From NCBI RefSeq assembly GCF_025837095.1, contig NZ_CP107551.1, positions 1-64,000 of the forward strand: a stretch of DNA of 64,000 bases. Reading direction: 5' to 3'. Each line of letters starts with the position of its first letter. The stretch's first letter is position 1. Positions 39,637 to 48,870 of the stretch are shown here, in pieces. This DNA comes from Rhodococcus sp. Z13. GTDB taxonomy: Bacteria; Actinomycetota; Actinomycetes; Mycobacteriales; Mycobacteriaceae. Under the pieces are notes generated by a model. That model did no database searches and was not told the DNA's origin. It was given only the letters and a program-made list of their open reading frames with translations. The position numbers and the translations under genes were made by a program.

Positions 39637-41081
39637 TCGCGCCCCATCATTTCCGTCGGTGCATCGGCGATCGGCGGCGGTGTCCTCTTCCGAGGAACCG
39701 CGGGTTCACGGGCAGCGTGCGAGATCTTCATCAACAGAGCCAGGAGCAGATAGTTGGCGAGGAGCGACGAACCGCCGTACGAGACGAACGGCGTGGTCAG
39801 GCCCGTCAGGGGGATCAATTTCGTGACGCCGCCGACCACCACGAACAGCTGGACGGCGAGGGTGAACGACAGGCCGGCGGCGAGCAGCTTGCCGAAGCTG
39901 TCGCGTACCGCCAGCGCGGTGCGCATGCCCCGGATCACGAGGATCAGGAACAGCAGCAGGATCGCGGACAGGCCGATCAGCCCGAGTTCCTCACCGATCG
40001 CCGCGATGATGAAGTCGGTCTTCGCGAACGGCACCTGACCGGGGCGTCCGCTGCCCAGACCGGTCCCGGCCACCCCACCGGTCGCGAGACCGAACAGCGA
40101 CTGGGAGATCTGGTAGCCGGTGTTGTTGTAGTCGGCGAGGGGGTCGAGCCAGGTCTCCACACGGACCTGCACGTGCCCGAACATGTGGTACGCCGCGTAG
40201 AAGCCGACGGCGAGCAGCGAGAACCCGATGATCAGCCAGCCGACCCGCTCGGTGGCGATGTAGAGCATCACCAGCACGGTCGTGAACAGCAGCAGCGACG
40301 TGCCGAGGTCCTTCTCGAAGACCATCACGCCGATCGAGATGATCCACGCGGCGAGGATCGGCCCGAGATCGCGGGCGCGCGGGAAGTCCATGCCGAGGAA
40401 GTGCCGGCCCGCGGTGGTGAACAGGTCGCGCTTGGCGACGAGCACCGACGCGAAGAAGATGATCAGCAGGATCTTCGCGAACTCACCCGGCTGGATGCTG
40501 AAGCCGGGCAGCCGGATCCAGATCTTCGCGCCGTTGACCTCGGAGAAACTGCTCGGCAGCAGCGCCGGGATCGCCAGGGCCACCAGACCGACGAGACCGA
40601 GGGTGTAACTGTAGCGCGCCAGCAGCCGGTAGTCGCGCAGGAAGATCAGCACGACGATGAACAGGGCGATGCCGAGCGCCGTCCACAGCACCTGCTGGGT
40701 CGCATCGGGGGACGGCGGATCGAGCCCCATGTAGCGGGCGTTCTCCTGGTCGGACAGGTCCAGCCGGTGGATGAGCACGAGCCCGAGCCCGTTGAGCAGC
40801 GCCACGATCGGCAGCAGCAGCGGATCGGCGTACTTCGCGAAGCGCCGCACCGCCAGGTGTGCGATCAGGAACAGGCCGGCATAGGCCGCGCCGTATTCGA
40901 GCAGGTCCAGGGTGATGGTCTGCTCCATCGACACCTCGACGAGCATGAGCGAGACCGTCGTGATGGCGATCGCCGCGAGCAGCAGTGCCAGCTCGGTGTT
41001 GCGGCGCGTCGACTGGACCGGAGCCGGCGCGAAACCACCGGGCGGGCTCGGGAACGCCCCCAAACCATGGGACACCGACAT
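39633..41081 (-). CDS. rodA: SEDS-family peptidoglycan glycosyltransferase RodA
   Basis: This 482-residue polytopic protein polymerises lipid II into glycan strands. It has about ten helices and SEDS motifs (VNGAKIWI, FQPGEFAKI as SIQPGEFAKILLIIF, GTGLGSGRPGQVPFAKTDFI, FVSYGGSSLL). The conserved catalytic aspartate is within the extracellular loop after the GSGRP segment region. Its ATG shares one base with the pstP stop and its stop overlaps pbpA. The gene is in the standard actinobacterial phosphatase-rodA-pbpA-pknA-pknB order. Confidence 0.96.
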   Translation of the reverse strand: MSVSHGLGAFPSPPGGFAPAPVQSTRRNTELALLLAAIAITTVSLMLVEVSMEQTITLDLLEYGAAYAGLFLIAHLAVRRFAKYADPLLLPIVALLNGLGLVLIHRLDLSDQENARYMGLDPPSPDATQQVLWTALGIALFIVVLIFLRDYRLLARYSYTLGLVGLVALAIPALLPSSFSEVNGAKIWIRLPGFSIQPGEFAKILLIIFFASVLVAKRDLFTTAGRHFLGMDFPRARDLGPILAAWIISIGVMVFEKDLGTSLLLFTTVLVMLYIATERVGWLIIGFSLLAVGFYAAYHMFGHVQVRVETWLDPLADYNNTGYQISQSLFGLATGGVAGTGLGSGRPGQVPFAKTDFIIAAIGEELGLIGLSAILLLFLILVIRGMRTALAVRDSFGKLLAAGLSFTLAVQLFVVVGGVTKLIPLTGLTTPFVSYGGSSLLANYLLLALLMKISHAAREPAVPRKRTPPPIADAPTEMMGRE

Positions 41082-42547
41082 CAGGCGCCCACCCTGCAGT
41101 TCTGTCCAGGGATCTGGGGTGCCTGTTCGGGAACCGGGGTGATCTGCTGCGGTTCCTGCGGGGCAGGCGCCGGTTCACCCGTCGCCGGGGTCTCGGGGGC
41201 CGGGGTCTCGGCGGGAGCGGCACCGTTCGGTTCCGGAGTGGGGGCGCCGGGCGGCGCCGGTGCGGGCTCGGGTTCCGGCCTCTTCTCCTCGCATACCGGC
41301 AGCAGGTCGAGTTCGGCGAGCCGCTGCATCTGCTCGCGCGTGTCGTCGAGAGAACCCGACGGCAGACCGGCGCGCACCTGCTCGCGCGCGGCGGGCCACA
41401 GATCGTCGACGAGCATCACTCGGCACTGCGCCGAGGCCGGATCGACGAGTGTCAGGTCGCCCTCGTCGGTGATGCAGCCGACGCGGGCCACCTCCTGCAG
41501 CGAGTAACCGAAGACGTTGCCGGGGATGCCGCGCAGCACCGCGACGCGGCCCTCGTCGGCGGCCACGTAGTAGTTGTTGCGGATCAGCTGCCGGCCCAGC
41601 AGCAGGCCACCGGCCAGCGCCGCGATCACCAGGATCGCGATCGACGGCCAGAACAGGCGGCTGCGCTTCTTCTTCGGTTCGGGTTCCGGGGCCTTGTTGA
41701 TGACCCGCTTCGGGGTGGCACGCGGGGGACGCATCGCCGCGGCACGACCGGCCGCGGTGTTCGGCGGGGGAGTGTCATCGTCGTCGTCCCCCGACGCCGC
41801 GCCCGCCACGATGGGATTGCTCTGCCCGTAGTCGAGGTCGATGACGTCGGCGACGACCACGGTGACGTTGTCGGGGCCACCGCTGCGCAGCGCGAGTTCG
41901 ATGAGGCGGTCGGCGCACTCGTCGTGGGTGCCCTGCCGCATGGTCTCGGCGATGGTCTCGTCGCTGACGACGTCGGACAGGCCGTCCGAGCACACCAGAT
42001 AGCGGTCGCCGGCGCGGGCCTCGCGGACCGTGAGCGTGGGTTCGACCTCGGTGCCCGTCAGCGCGCGCATGATCAGCGACCGCTGCGGATGGGTGTGGGC
42101 CTGTTCCGGGGTGATGCGGCCCTCGTCGACCAGCGACTGCACGAAGGTGTCGTCGCGGGTGATCTGGGTGAGCTGGTTGTCACGCAGGAGGTAGGCGCGG
42201 GAGTCGCCGATGTGCGCCAGACCCAGCTTGCTGCCGGCGAACAGGATTGCGGTGAGGGTCGTGCCCATGCCGTCGAGCTCGGGCTCCTCCTCCACCTGGT
42301 CGGCGATGGAGGCGTTGCCCTCCCGGACGGCGGCGGCCAGCTTGCCGAGGAGGTCGCCGCCGGGCTCGTCGTCGTCGAGATGGGCGAGCGCAGCGATCAT
42401 CAGTTGTGAGGCGACCTCGCCTGCGGCGTGGCCACCCATGCCGTCGGCGAGGGCGAGCAGGCGCGCGCCGGCGTAGACGGAGTCCTCGTTGTTGGAACGG
42501 ACGAGGCCGCGGTCGCTGCGGGCGGCGTAACGGAGTACGAGGGTCAC
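41081..42547 (-). CDS. pstP: PP2C-type Ser/Thr phosphatase PstP
   Basis: This 488-residue membrane phosphatase reverses PknA and PknB phosphorylation. The N-terminal 240 residues hold the PP2C metal-binding acids in RSNNEDSVYAG, LADGMGGH, CSDGLSD and GGPDNVT. A basic Pro-rich linker leads to one helix (FWPSIAILVIAALAGGLLLG), then an extracellular domain of about 110 residues and a Pro/Glu tail ending in CRVGA. GTG 42547 overlaps the fhaB stop by four bases. Confidence 0.96.
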   Translation of the reverse strand: MTLVLRYAARSDRGLVRSNNEDSVYAGARLLALADGMGGHAAGEVASQLMIAALAHLDDDEPGGDLLGKLAAAVREGNASIADQVEEEPELDGMGTTLTAILFAGSKLGLAHIGDSRAYLLRDNQLTQITRDDTFVQSLVDEGRITPEQAHTHPQRSLIMRALTGTEVEPTLTVREARAGDRYLVCSDGLSDVVSDETIAETMRQGTHDECADRLIELALRSGGPDNVTVVVADVIDLDYGQSNPIVAGAASGDDDDDTPPPNTAAGRAAAMRPPRATPKRVINKAPEPEPKKKRSRLFWPSIAILVIAALAGGLLLGRQLIRNNYYVAADEGRVAVLRGIPGNVFGYSLQEVARVGCITDEGDLTLVDPASAQCRVMLVDDLWPAAREQVRAGLPSGSLDDTREQMQRLAELDLLPVCEEKRPEPEPAPAPPGAPTPEPNGAAPAETPAPETPATGEPAPAPQEPQQITPVPEQAPQIPGQNCRVGA

Positions 42548-43005
42548 GGGCGGAGCTCGATCACGGTCTTGCCCACACGGACGGGAGTGCCGAGCGGGAC
42601 ACGGACAGCGGTGGTGACCTTCGCACGGTCGAGATACGTACCGTTCGTCGACCCGAGGTCCTCGACGTACCAGTCGCTGCCCCGCGGGGACAGGCGGGCG
42701 TGGCGGGTCGAGGCGTAGTCGTCGGTCAGGACGAGGGTGGAGTCGTCGGCCCGCCCGATGAGCACCGGCTGGGTGCCCAGCGTGATGCGGGTACCGGCCA
42801 GCGCCCCCTGCGTGACCACCAGGTACTTGGCGGTCTTGTTGCGGCTCAGCGAGGGCAGTACCGACTGCTTGGGTGAATACCGGGGCAGCGGCCGCGCGGT
42901 GCCGGCGTAGATGTCGGACCGGAGCGTGCGCAGCACGGCCCACACGAACAGCCACAGCAGGAGGAGGAATCCCGCCCGGGTCAGCTGCAGAATCAGCCCC
43001 TGCAC
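42544..43005 (-). CDS. fhaB: FHA-domain protein FhaB (FipA)
   Basis: This 153-residue protein has one N-terminal helix (AGFLLLLWLFVWAVLRTL) and a C-terminal FHA domain with LIGRADDSTLVLTDDYASTRHARL and [14 protein letters not shown] domains bind phosphothreonine. In mycobacteria FhaB/FipA bridges FtsZ and FtsQ and is phosphorylated by PknA. It is coupled to pstP. A 158-base gap with a strong hairpin separates it from fhaA. Confidence 0.95.
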   Translation of the reverse strand: MQGLILQLTRAGFLLLLWLFVWAVLRTLRSDIYAGTARPLPRYSPKQSVLPSLSRNKTAKYLVVTQGALAGTRITLGTQPVLIGRADDSTLVLTDDYASTRHARLSPRGSDWYVEDLGSTNGTYLDRAKVTTAVRVPLGTPVRVGKTVIELRP

Positions 43006-43095
43006 GGCGTGCCCTCCTTCTGGCTGGTCGACCGGTCGTTCTCGTCCGGTGCGTTGCGGTCACTCACAATACGGACACCGGACGACTCCACGCAG

Positions 43096-43125
43096 CGTCC
43101 GACGCGCGGTGCCGCGCGTCGGACG
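43096..43125 (-). terminator. Strong hairpin between fhaA and fhaB
   Basis: CGTCCGACGCGCGG at 43096-43109 pairs exactly with CCGCGCGTCGGACG at 43112-43125, two bases apart. It lies in the transcribed gap between fhaA and fhaB on the minus strand. It could terminate or attenuate read-through, making fhaA separable from the fhaB-pknB operon. Confidence 0.65.
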
Positions 43126-43163
43126 ATGTGGACGAATCCGGTGTGTCCGTCTATCTCGGCTGC

Positions 43164-44435
43164 TCAGAGGATGCGTACGAGGATCTCGGAGTGCCCGGCG
43201 CGAATCACATCACCGTCGGCGAGCTGCCAGTCCTGGACCGCCGCACCGTTGACGGTGGTGCCGTTGGTGGAACCGAGATCGGAGAGCATCGCGACCTGGC
43301 CGTCCCAGCGGATGTCGATGTGGCGACGTGACACGCCGGTGTCCGGCAGACGGAACTGGGCGTCCTGCCCGCGGCCGACGATGTTGCTGCCCTCGCGGAG
43401 CTGGTAGTAGCGGCCGCTGCCGTCCTCGAGCTGGAGGGTGGCCGTCAGGACACGGCCGGCGGCCGGCGACTGGTAGCCGCCCTGCTGGTAGCTCTGGTCG
43501 TAGGCCGGGGCCGCGGCGCCGTAGCCCTGGTCGTAACCGGCCTGCTCGCCGTACTGCTGCTGACCGTAGCCGGGCTGCGCGTAACCCTGCTGGCCGTAGG
43601 CCTGCTGGTCGTAGCCGCCCTGCTGGTAGGCCGGATCCTGATAGCCCTGCTGCCCGTAGGCCTGCTGGTCGTAACCCTGCTGGTAGTCGCCGCGGTAGTC
43701 CTGGCTGTAGGCCTGGGGTTGCGCGTAACCCTGCTGGCCGTAGGCCTGCTGGTCGTAGCCGGCCTGCTGGTAGCCGGGATCCTGGTAGTTCTGGTCGCCG
43801 TACGCCTGCTGCCCGTAGGCCTGGGCGTCGTAACCACCCTGCGCCTGGTCGTAGCCGGCGTTGCCGTAGCCCTGTGCGTAGCGCTGCTCCTGGCCGACGT
43901 GCGCGTGACCGTTGCGTGCGTACTGAGGTTCCGCTTCGGCGGGGTCACGGCTGGGGTCGTAGCCGGGGTTCTGCGTCATGGGGCCAGCTCCTGGTTCAGA
44001 GTTCACGAATGGGCGGTTCTGCGGGTTCCGTGATGACGGCGCGCGCGTCGCTGAGCGCCCCGCATCGGGATCTACCGAGCCGCGGGTCCGGAACTGCCCG
44101 GTGTGCAGTGCGGACGACGACTCGAAGACGACGTGGACCTCACCGTACGTCTGCCATCCTTGCTCTCGGATGAAGTCCTCAAGGTGACGGGAGAAGGCCT
44201 TCACAGTCAAGTCCCGATCCGCGGCGAGGGCTTCGTGATCGGACTCGCTGATGGTGATGACGTACTTGTTGGGGGCGAGCGCGTGTCCTCGGTCGAGTTG
44301 CTGGACGCCGTCTGCTGCCTCCTGCTGCAGGGCGGCCTCCACCTCCTGAGGCACGACGCCGCCGCCGAACACGCGGGCGAAAGCGTCGCCGATCGCAGCC
44401 TGGAGCTTGCGCTCGAAGCGCTGGGCGATACCCAT
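43164..44435 (-). CDS. fhaA: FHA-domain protein FhaA with QGY-rich linker
   Basis: This 423-residue adaptor has an N-terminal FhaA domain ([19 protein letters not shown] and onward, DUF3662), a long low-complexity linker and a C-terminal FHA domain ([27 protein letters not shown], then [11 protein letters not shown]). The FHA domain binds the phosphorylated pseudokinase domain of MviN/MurJ and other kinase targets in mycobacteria. The linker (about 175-330) is built from Gln-Gly-Tyr units such as [11 protein letters not shown], far more repetitive than average. ATG 44435 is preferred over upstream starts because AAGGGGG precedes it. Confidence 0.94.
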   Translation of the reverse strand: MGIAQRFERKLQAAIGDAFARVFGGGVVPQEVEAALQQEAADGVQQLDRGHALAPNKYVITISESDHEALAADRDLTVKAFSRHLEDFIREQGWQTYGEVHVVFESSSALHTGQFRTRGSVDPDAGRSATRAPSSRNPQNRPFVNSEPGAGPMTQNPGYDPSRDPAEAEPQYARNGHAHVGQEQRYAQGYGNAGYDQAQGGYDAQAYGQQAYGDQNYQDPGYQQAGYDQQAYGQQGYAQPQAYSQDYRGDYQQGYDQQAYGQQGYQDPAYQQGGYDQQAYGQQGYAQPGYGQQQYGEQAGYDQGYGAAAPAYDQSYQQGGYQSPAAGRVLTATLQLEDGSGRYYQLREGSNIVGRGQDAQFRLPDTGVSRRHIDIRWDGQVAMLSDLGSTNGTTVNGAAVQDWQLADGDVIRAGHSEILVRIL

Positions 44436-44648
44436 GGCGACCCCCTTTCCGTACTCAGCGTGTCGCAATGCAGACCTCGCTCCTGCATGGTATCGACTTT
44501 TCCCGCGATTCGACCCGAGGGAGATCGGTAGCACTCTCCGACGCTCCTCCGGCGGCCCCTCGAGGGCGCTGCAGACCCCTTGCGCAGGTCTCCTACCAGC
44601 GGAATAGTGGAATCGCCGCATCGTGTGTTAATGTTTTCGGCGTTGCTC

Positions 44649-44731
44649 GGGCGAGTGGCGGAATGGCAGACGCGCTGGCTTCAGGTGCCAGTGTCCTTCG
44701 GGACGTGGGGGTTCAAGTCCCCCTTCGCCCA
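44649..44731 (+). tRNA. tRNA-Leu (CAG)
   Basis: An 83-base class II tRNA with acceptor GGGCGAG pairing TTCGCCC (one G-T), anticodon stem CTGGC/GCCAG around CAG, a long variable arm (TGTCCTTCGGGACG) and T-arm GGGGGTTCAAGTCCCCC. Same place as leuT beside fhaA in M. tuberculosis. Confidence 0.97.
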
Positions 44732-44736
44732 CAGAT

Positions 44737-44776
44737 GAACGAGGTCGCGAACTCCACGGAGATCGTGACCTCGTTC
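44737..44776 (+). terminator. Terminator after tRNA-Leu
   Basis: GAACGAGGTCGCGA at 44737-44750 pairs with TCGTGACCTCGTTC at 44763-44776 (14 bp, one G-T), followed by TTCGTTTCGG. It begins five bases after the tRNA. Confidence 0.8.
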
Positions 44777-44910
44777 TTCGTTTCGGGGTTCTTCTGCTTC
44801 CAGGTTCTTCTGTTTCCGGCCCCCTTCGGCGGCGCCACCCGGATGGCACACTCCCGGGGGGCAGTCGCGGAACCCGTGGACAGCCGCGCGTCCCTGCGTA
44901 TCCTGCCGGT

Positions 44911-45489
44911 GTGATCGGGGGATCGTCGTACGGATCCGAGCTCGTCGGGCAGCTCCAGGAGCTGCGCGAATCGGTGCTGTGGAAACTCGAGGGCCTGCAG
45001 GAACACGACCTGCGCCGCCCGATGACCCCGACCGGCACGAATCTGCTGGGGCTGGTGAAGCACCTGGCGGGCTGCGAGTTCGGCTGGTTCGGTCTCGTCT
45101 TCGGCCGGCCCGCCCCGATCGAGCTGCCCTGGCTCCGTCCCGGAGCGGAGGAGAACGCCGACATGTGGGCAGCTCCCGACGAATCCCGTGAGTACGTCGT
45201 CGGCCTCTACCGCCGCTCCTGGGAGCATGCCGCCGGGACCTTCGAGGCACTCGATCTCGCGTCGACGGGCACGGTGCCCGGCTCGGACCGGCCCGTGACC
45301 CTGCGACAGGCCATTCTGCACATGATCGTCGAGACCGCGCGGCACGCCGGGCACGTCGACATCGTGAGGGAGCACATCGACGGGTTCGCCGGCCGCGGCC
45401 CGGGCAACGACAACCTTCCCCACACCGACGCCGCGCGGTGGCGTGCCCACGTCGAACGTGTGCAGGCCGCCGCCGATCTCTTCCTGTGA
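44911..45489 (+). CDS. DinB-like (DUF664) protein
   Basis: This 192-residue four-helix-bundle protein belongs to the DinB/YfiT-like metalloenzyme superfamily. Likely metal-binding histidines are in LVKHLAGCEFGW and ETARHAGHVDIVRE, the spacing seen in mycothiol- or bacillithiol-dependent enzymes. Actinobacteria use mycothiol, so a thiol-transfer or detoxification role is likely but the substrate is unknown. The start is GTG 44911. It may be expressed with the DHFR-like gene 82 bases downstream. Confidence 0.85.
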   Translation: MIGGSSYGSELVGQLQELRESVLWKLEGLQEHDLRRPMTPTGTNLLGLVKHLAGCEFGWFGLVFGRPAPIELPWLRPGAEENADMWAAPDESREYVVGLYRRSWEHAAGTFEALDLASTGTVPGSDRPVTLRQAILHMIVETARHAGHVDIVREHIDGFAGRGPGNDNLPHTDAARWRAHVERVQAAADLFL

Positions 45490-45571
45490 ACAAACACTGC
45501 TCGGCGATGAGTTCCGGCCGTCACCGTGGTCTCCATGTGCGTATCTCTCGTCCGGACACGAGGAGGCACCG

Positions 45572-46213
45572 GTGACGCAACTGCTGCGAGTACAGAACTT
45601 CACCGTCTCGATCGACGGCATCGGCGCGGGGGAGGACCAGACCCTCGACAACCCCTTCGGCCTCGACCAGAGCAGGCTGATGGAGTGGCTGTTCGCCACC
45701 GCGTCGTCGCCGGTACGCACCGGCCCCGGCGGCAGCCGCGGCCTCGACGACTGCTTCGCCCGGGACTTCTCCCACGGCATCGGTGCGGAGATCATGGGCC
45801 GCAACAAGTTCGGACCCCAGCGCGGACCCTGGACCGATCACGACTGGCAGGGATGGTGGGGCGACGAGCCACCCTTCCATACCCCCGTGTTCGTCCTGAC
45901 GCATCACGAACGGCCGTCGTTCACCCTCGGCGACACCACCTTCCACTTCGTCGGAGGCGACCCGGCGAGCGTGCTCGAGAAGGCCCGGATCGCCGCGCAC
46001 GGCAAGGACGTCCGGCTCGGCGGGGGAGTGACCACCATCCGGCAGTTCCTCGACGCCGACCTCGTCGACACCCTGCACGTCGTGGTGGCGCCGGTGCGGT
46101 TCGGGCATGGGTTGAAGCTGTGGGAGTCACCGGACGAACTGCGGGACCGCTTCCATCTCGAGGTCGTTCCGAGCCCGAGCGGCGTGGTCCATCACCTGTT
46201 CTGGAGGAAGTGA
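45572..46213 (+). CDS. Dihydrofolate-reductase-family protein (RibD C-terminal type)
   Basis: This 213-residue protein has the RibD/DHFR fold: QNFTVSIDG near the start, EIMGRNKFG, FVLTHHERPS and an NADPH-binding VRLGGGVTTIRQFLDADLVD. Proteins of this YyaP/YwjB-like group are common in actinobacteria; most are uncharacterised NADPH-dependent reductases, not true folate enzymes. GTG 45572 has an excellent AGGAGG six bases upstream. It ends 14 bases before the convergent Fur gene. Confidence 0.85.
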   Translation: MTQLLRVQNFTVSIDGIGAGEDQTLDNPFGLDQSRLMEWLFATASSPVRTGPGGSRGLDDCFARDFSHGIGAEIMGRNKFGPQRGPWTDHDWQGWWGDEPPFHTPVFVLTHHERPSFTLGDTTFHFVGGDPASVLEKARIAAHGKDVRLGGGVTTIRQFLDADLVDTLHVVVAPVRFGHGLKLWESPDELRDRFHLEVVPSPSGVVHHLFWRK

Positions 46214-46226
46214 CGTTCCTCCCGGC

Positions 46227-46649
46227 TCACTCCGGCGCCGAGCAGGCCGGGCACAGACCCCAGTAGACGACCTCGGCCCGTTCGACGAGGAAGTCCTCCT
46301 GCGGGGTGGCCAGGCAGTCCGACCGGCCGACGGCCCGGTCGACGTCGGTGATGGACCCGCACGCGCGGCAGACCAGATGGTGGTGGTCGTCGCCGACCCG
46401 AGACTCGTATCGGGCCACCAGACCTGCCGGCTGGATGCGACGGATCAGACCCGCCACGGTCAGGGCGTGCAGCGCGCTGTAGACGGTCTGGCGCGACACC
46501 CCCGGAATGCGTTCCTGCACGGCGACGAGGATCGTGTCGGTGTCGGCGTGGGGGTGTCCGTCGACGGCTTCGAGTACCGCGACCCGTGGCCGGGTCACGT
46601 ACAGGGCAGCGGTCCGGAGCCGGGCCGCGTACTCGGACGTCGGGGCCAC
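46227..46649 (-). CDS. Fur-family transcriptional regulator
   Basis: This 140-residue Fur-type repressor has a winged helix (SRQTVYSALHALTVAGLIRRI), the metal-sensing DDHHHLVCRACG and a C-terminal CPAC motif. The CxxC pairs indicate a structural zinc. It resembles FurA/PerR-like regulators, which in actinobacteria often control a catalase. No catalase is adjacent, but a catalase gene lies 16 kb downstream at 62,959. Metal and targets cannot be read from sequence. The start is GTG 46649. Confidence 0.9.
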   Translation of the reverse strand: MAPTSEYAARLRTAALYVTRPRVAVLEAVDGHPHADTDTILVAVQERIPGVSRQTVYSALHALTVAGLIRRIQPAGLVARYESRVGDDHHHLVCRACGSITDVDRAVGRSDCLATPQEDFLVERAEVVYWGLCPACSAPE

Positions 46650-46703
46650 CCCTCCACTATCACGCCTTCGCGGGTCTCCCGCGGGAGATTTCGGGGGCGG
46701 GCG

Positions 46704-47984
46704 TCAGGGCCGGCTGCCCAGCGGCTGCGCCGAGTCGTCCTCGGGGGTGTCGGGGCGGGTGGCGACTGCGCCGTCCTGGTAGCGCACGAAGGCGAGCCAG
46801 ACCAGGAAACCGACGCCGACCACCACGTACAGGGCACCGAGCGCCTGCTGCCACAGGGCCCAGTCGAGTTCGACGTCCTTCCCGGAGGGCAACAGGTGCT
46901 GCGGGCCCACCAGGAAGATCACCGTGACACCGGCGGCGACGGCGAGGGCCCCGCGCGAGGCGGGTCCGCGCATCAGCTCGAAGGCGAACACCAGCAATGC
47001 GGGGGCGACCCACACCCAGTGGTGCGACCACGACACCGGCGAGGCGAGCAGGACGGCGGTCGCGTTGGCGAGCAGCGCGGGGACGAGTTCACCGTGGTCG
47101 AGGGCGCGGCGGATGGCGATCACCGCGACCAGCAGCATCACCGCCACCGCGACCAGCCACAGCAGTGAGCCCATCAGTTCGGGCGGGGCGAACCGCGCCA
47201 CGACGGCCTTGAAGGACTCGTTGGTGCCGAAATAGGCGGGGCCGATCCGGCCGGTGTCCGGCAGGGTCTGCAGCCAGTACTTCACCGACTCGCTCGGCTT
47301 CAGGGCGAACGCCAGCGCGGTGAAACCCACCGCCGACGCGACGATGGTGAGGCTGGTGCGGCGGTCGCGGCGGACCAGGAAGAGCAGCAGGAACGCGGCG
47401 GGGGTCAGTTTCACCGCGGCGGCGAGACCGATCAGCAGACCGCGCGGCCACTTGGGGTTCTTCGTGAGCACGTCCACCGCGACCAGCGCCATCAGCACGA
47501 GATTGATCTGCCCGAAGCTGATGGTCTCGCGGACGGGTTCGAGGAGCACGGTGGCTGCGGCCGCGATGGTCGTCGCCGTCCACGACGCGCGCGGACCGAG
47601 CTGCGGCCACACCCGGGTGATCACCAGCCGCAGGGTGACGGTCAGGGCGGCGAGGGAGACGAGGGTGAAGACGACCTTGCCCAGTGCGACGGGCAGCACC
47701 GCCAGCGGGACGAACAGCATCGCCGAGAGCGGGGGATAGGTGAACGGCAGCGTGAAGTCGTCGAGGACCGGGGGCATCTGCCCGTAGAGGTCCTTGCCGT
47801 CGAGCAGCACCCGGGCGCCCAGGCGGTAGACGAGCAGATCGATGAGGTCGCTGCCGAGGAGGATCGCCACGACCACACCGGCGGCGACGAGCGACGTGAT
47901 CGCGGCGGTGGCGGTGCCGGCCCGGCTGTCGAAGAACGAAGTGGTCGTCGTCGAACCGCCCGAGTCCTGCCGTGAAAGTCGCAC
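46704..47984 (-). CDS. GT87 family membrane glycosyltransferase
   Basis: This 426-residue polytopic protein has about ten helices and belongs to the GT87/DUF2029 group, which uses polyprenyl-phosphate mannose to build phosphatidylinositol mannosides, lipomannan or arabinomannan in Mycobacteriales. Typical segments are LLDGKDLYGQMPPVLDDFTLPFTYPPLSA (in pieces, LPFTYPPLSA), SFGQINLVLMALVA and SPVSWSHHWVW. The exact acceptor is not deducible. The start is GTG 47984. It follows the Fur gene on the same strand, 55 bases apart, and is not obviously regulated with it. Confidence 0.88.
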   Translation of the reverse strand: MRLSRQDSGGSTTTTSFFDSRAGTATAAITSLVAAGVVVAILLGSDLIDLLVYRLGARVLLDGKDLYGQMPPVLDDFTLPFTYPPLSAMLFVPLAVLPVALGKVVFTLVSLAALTVTLRLVITRVWPQLGPRASWTATTIAAAATVLLEPVRETISFGQINLVLMALVAVDVLTKNPKWPRGLLIGLAAAVKLTPAAFLLLFLVRRDRRTSLTIVASAVGFTALAFALKPSESVKYWLQTLPDTGRIGPAYFGTNESFKAVVARFAPPELMGSLLWLVAVAVMLLVAVIAIRRALDHGELVPALLANATAVLLASPVSWSHHWVWVAPALLVFAFELMRGPASRGALAVAAGVTVIFLVGPQHLLPSGKDVELDWALWQQALGALYVVVGVGFLVWLAFVRYQDGAVATRPDTPEDDSAQPLGSRP

Positions 47985-48066
47985 TCGGCAACTTTAGTCA
48001 ATTTCGGATGCCGTATTTCTCCGACCCACCGGCCGTGTGAGCTGCGCATCCGTTGCCCGTGAGCGG

Positions 48067-48783
48067 TCAGGATCCGACGGGACGCAGCAGTTCCGGGGAA
48101 TTGTTGCGCGGGGAATTGACCGCGGTGCTCACCTCGTACGGTTCGAGGGTCGGTTCGGGGATCGAATTCAGTAGGGCGTCGACGTCGTCGCGGTCGGTGA
48201 GTTCGGGATCGAGCCAGGGGTCGACGAAGGTCTCCGGCAGGATCACGGGGGAGCGTTCGTGGATGTGTCCGGCGGCGTCGGTGGCGGGCCGGGTGAGCAC
48301 GGTGCACGTCCACAACCAGCGGTCGGGGTGGTCCTCCGGCAGGTCCGGATCGGCCCACAGTTCGTAGAGCCCGGCCATCGACAGCGGCGCGTCGCCGTGC
48401 AGGAAGAAGGGGATCTTCTTCCCGTCCTCGGTCTTCATCCACTCGTAGTAGCCGTCGGCGGGGAGGATGCAGCGGCGCCGCGACGCGGCGGCCTTGAAGG
48501 CCGGCTTCTGCGTGATCGTCTCGGAGCGGGCGTTGATCATCCGCGACCCGATCTTCGGGTCCTTCGCCCAGAACGGCACCAGCCCCCACTTCACCTCGGA
48601 GGAAACGATGCGGACGGGTTCGGCGTCGGGATCGTCGCGGGGTGCGCGTACGAGCACCACGTTCACCCGTTGCGTGGGGGCGATGTTGTAGGAGGGCGGC
48701 AGTTCCTCACCGACGGCCTCCACCGCGTCGTATGCCGCGAGCAGATCACTGCGGGTGCTGGTGCTGGCGTAGCGTCCACACAC
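48067..48783 (-). CDS. SOS-response-associated peptidase (SRAP/HMCES, YedK-like)
   Basis: This 238-residue SRAP-domain protein crosslinks to abasic sites in single-stranded DNA and so protects them. The catalytic Cys2 is exposed once the initiator Met is removed: GTG 48783 gives MCGRYAST. Other active-site parts are SYNIAPTQ (Asn), INARSET (Glu) and the ILPADGYYEW and HERSPVIL segments (His). AGGAGG lies ten bases upstream of the GTG, which fixes the start. It is divergent from the wax ester synthase gene. Confidence 0.93.
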   Translation of the reverse strand: MCGRYASTSTRSDLLAAYDAVEAVGEELPPSYNIAPTQRVNVVLVRAPRDDPDAEPVRIVSSEVKWGLVPFWAKDPKIGSRMINARSETITQKPAFKAAASRRRCILPADGYYEWMKTEDGKKIPFFLHGDAPLSMAGLYELWADPDLPEDHPDRWLWTCTVLTRPATDAAGHIHERSPVILPETFVDPWLDPELTDRDDVDALLNSIPEPTLEPYEVSTAVNSPRNNSPELLRPVGS

Positions 48784-48870
48784 GATCCAGTCGCCTCCTG
48801 TGGGTCCGAATCTGCCGGTGCCGGTGAGACGATTGTCCCGCAGGCACGCGTCCGCGGGAGGGTGAGTCGT

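Noticed and set aside
43440-43910. Possible repeat array or CRISPR in the fhaA region
   Set aside because: The repeats are in frame and encode the QGY linker of FhaA, with a normal FHA domain after them.
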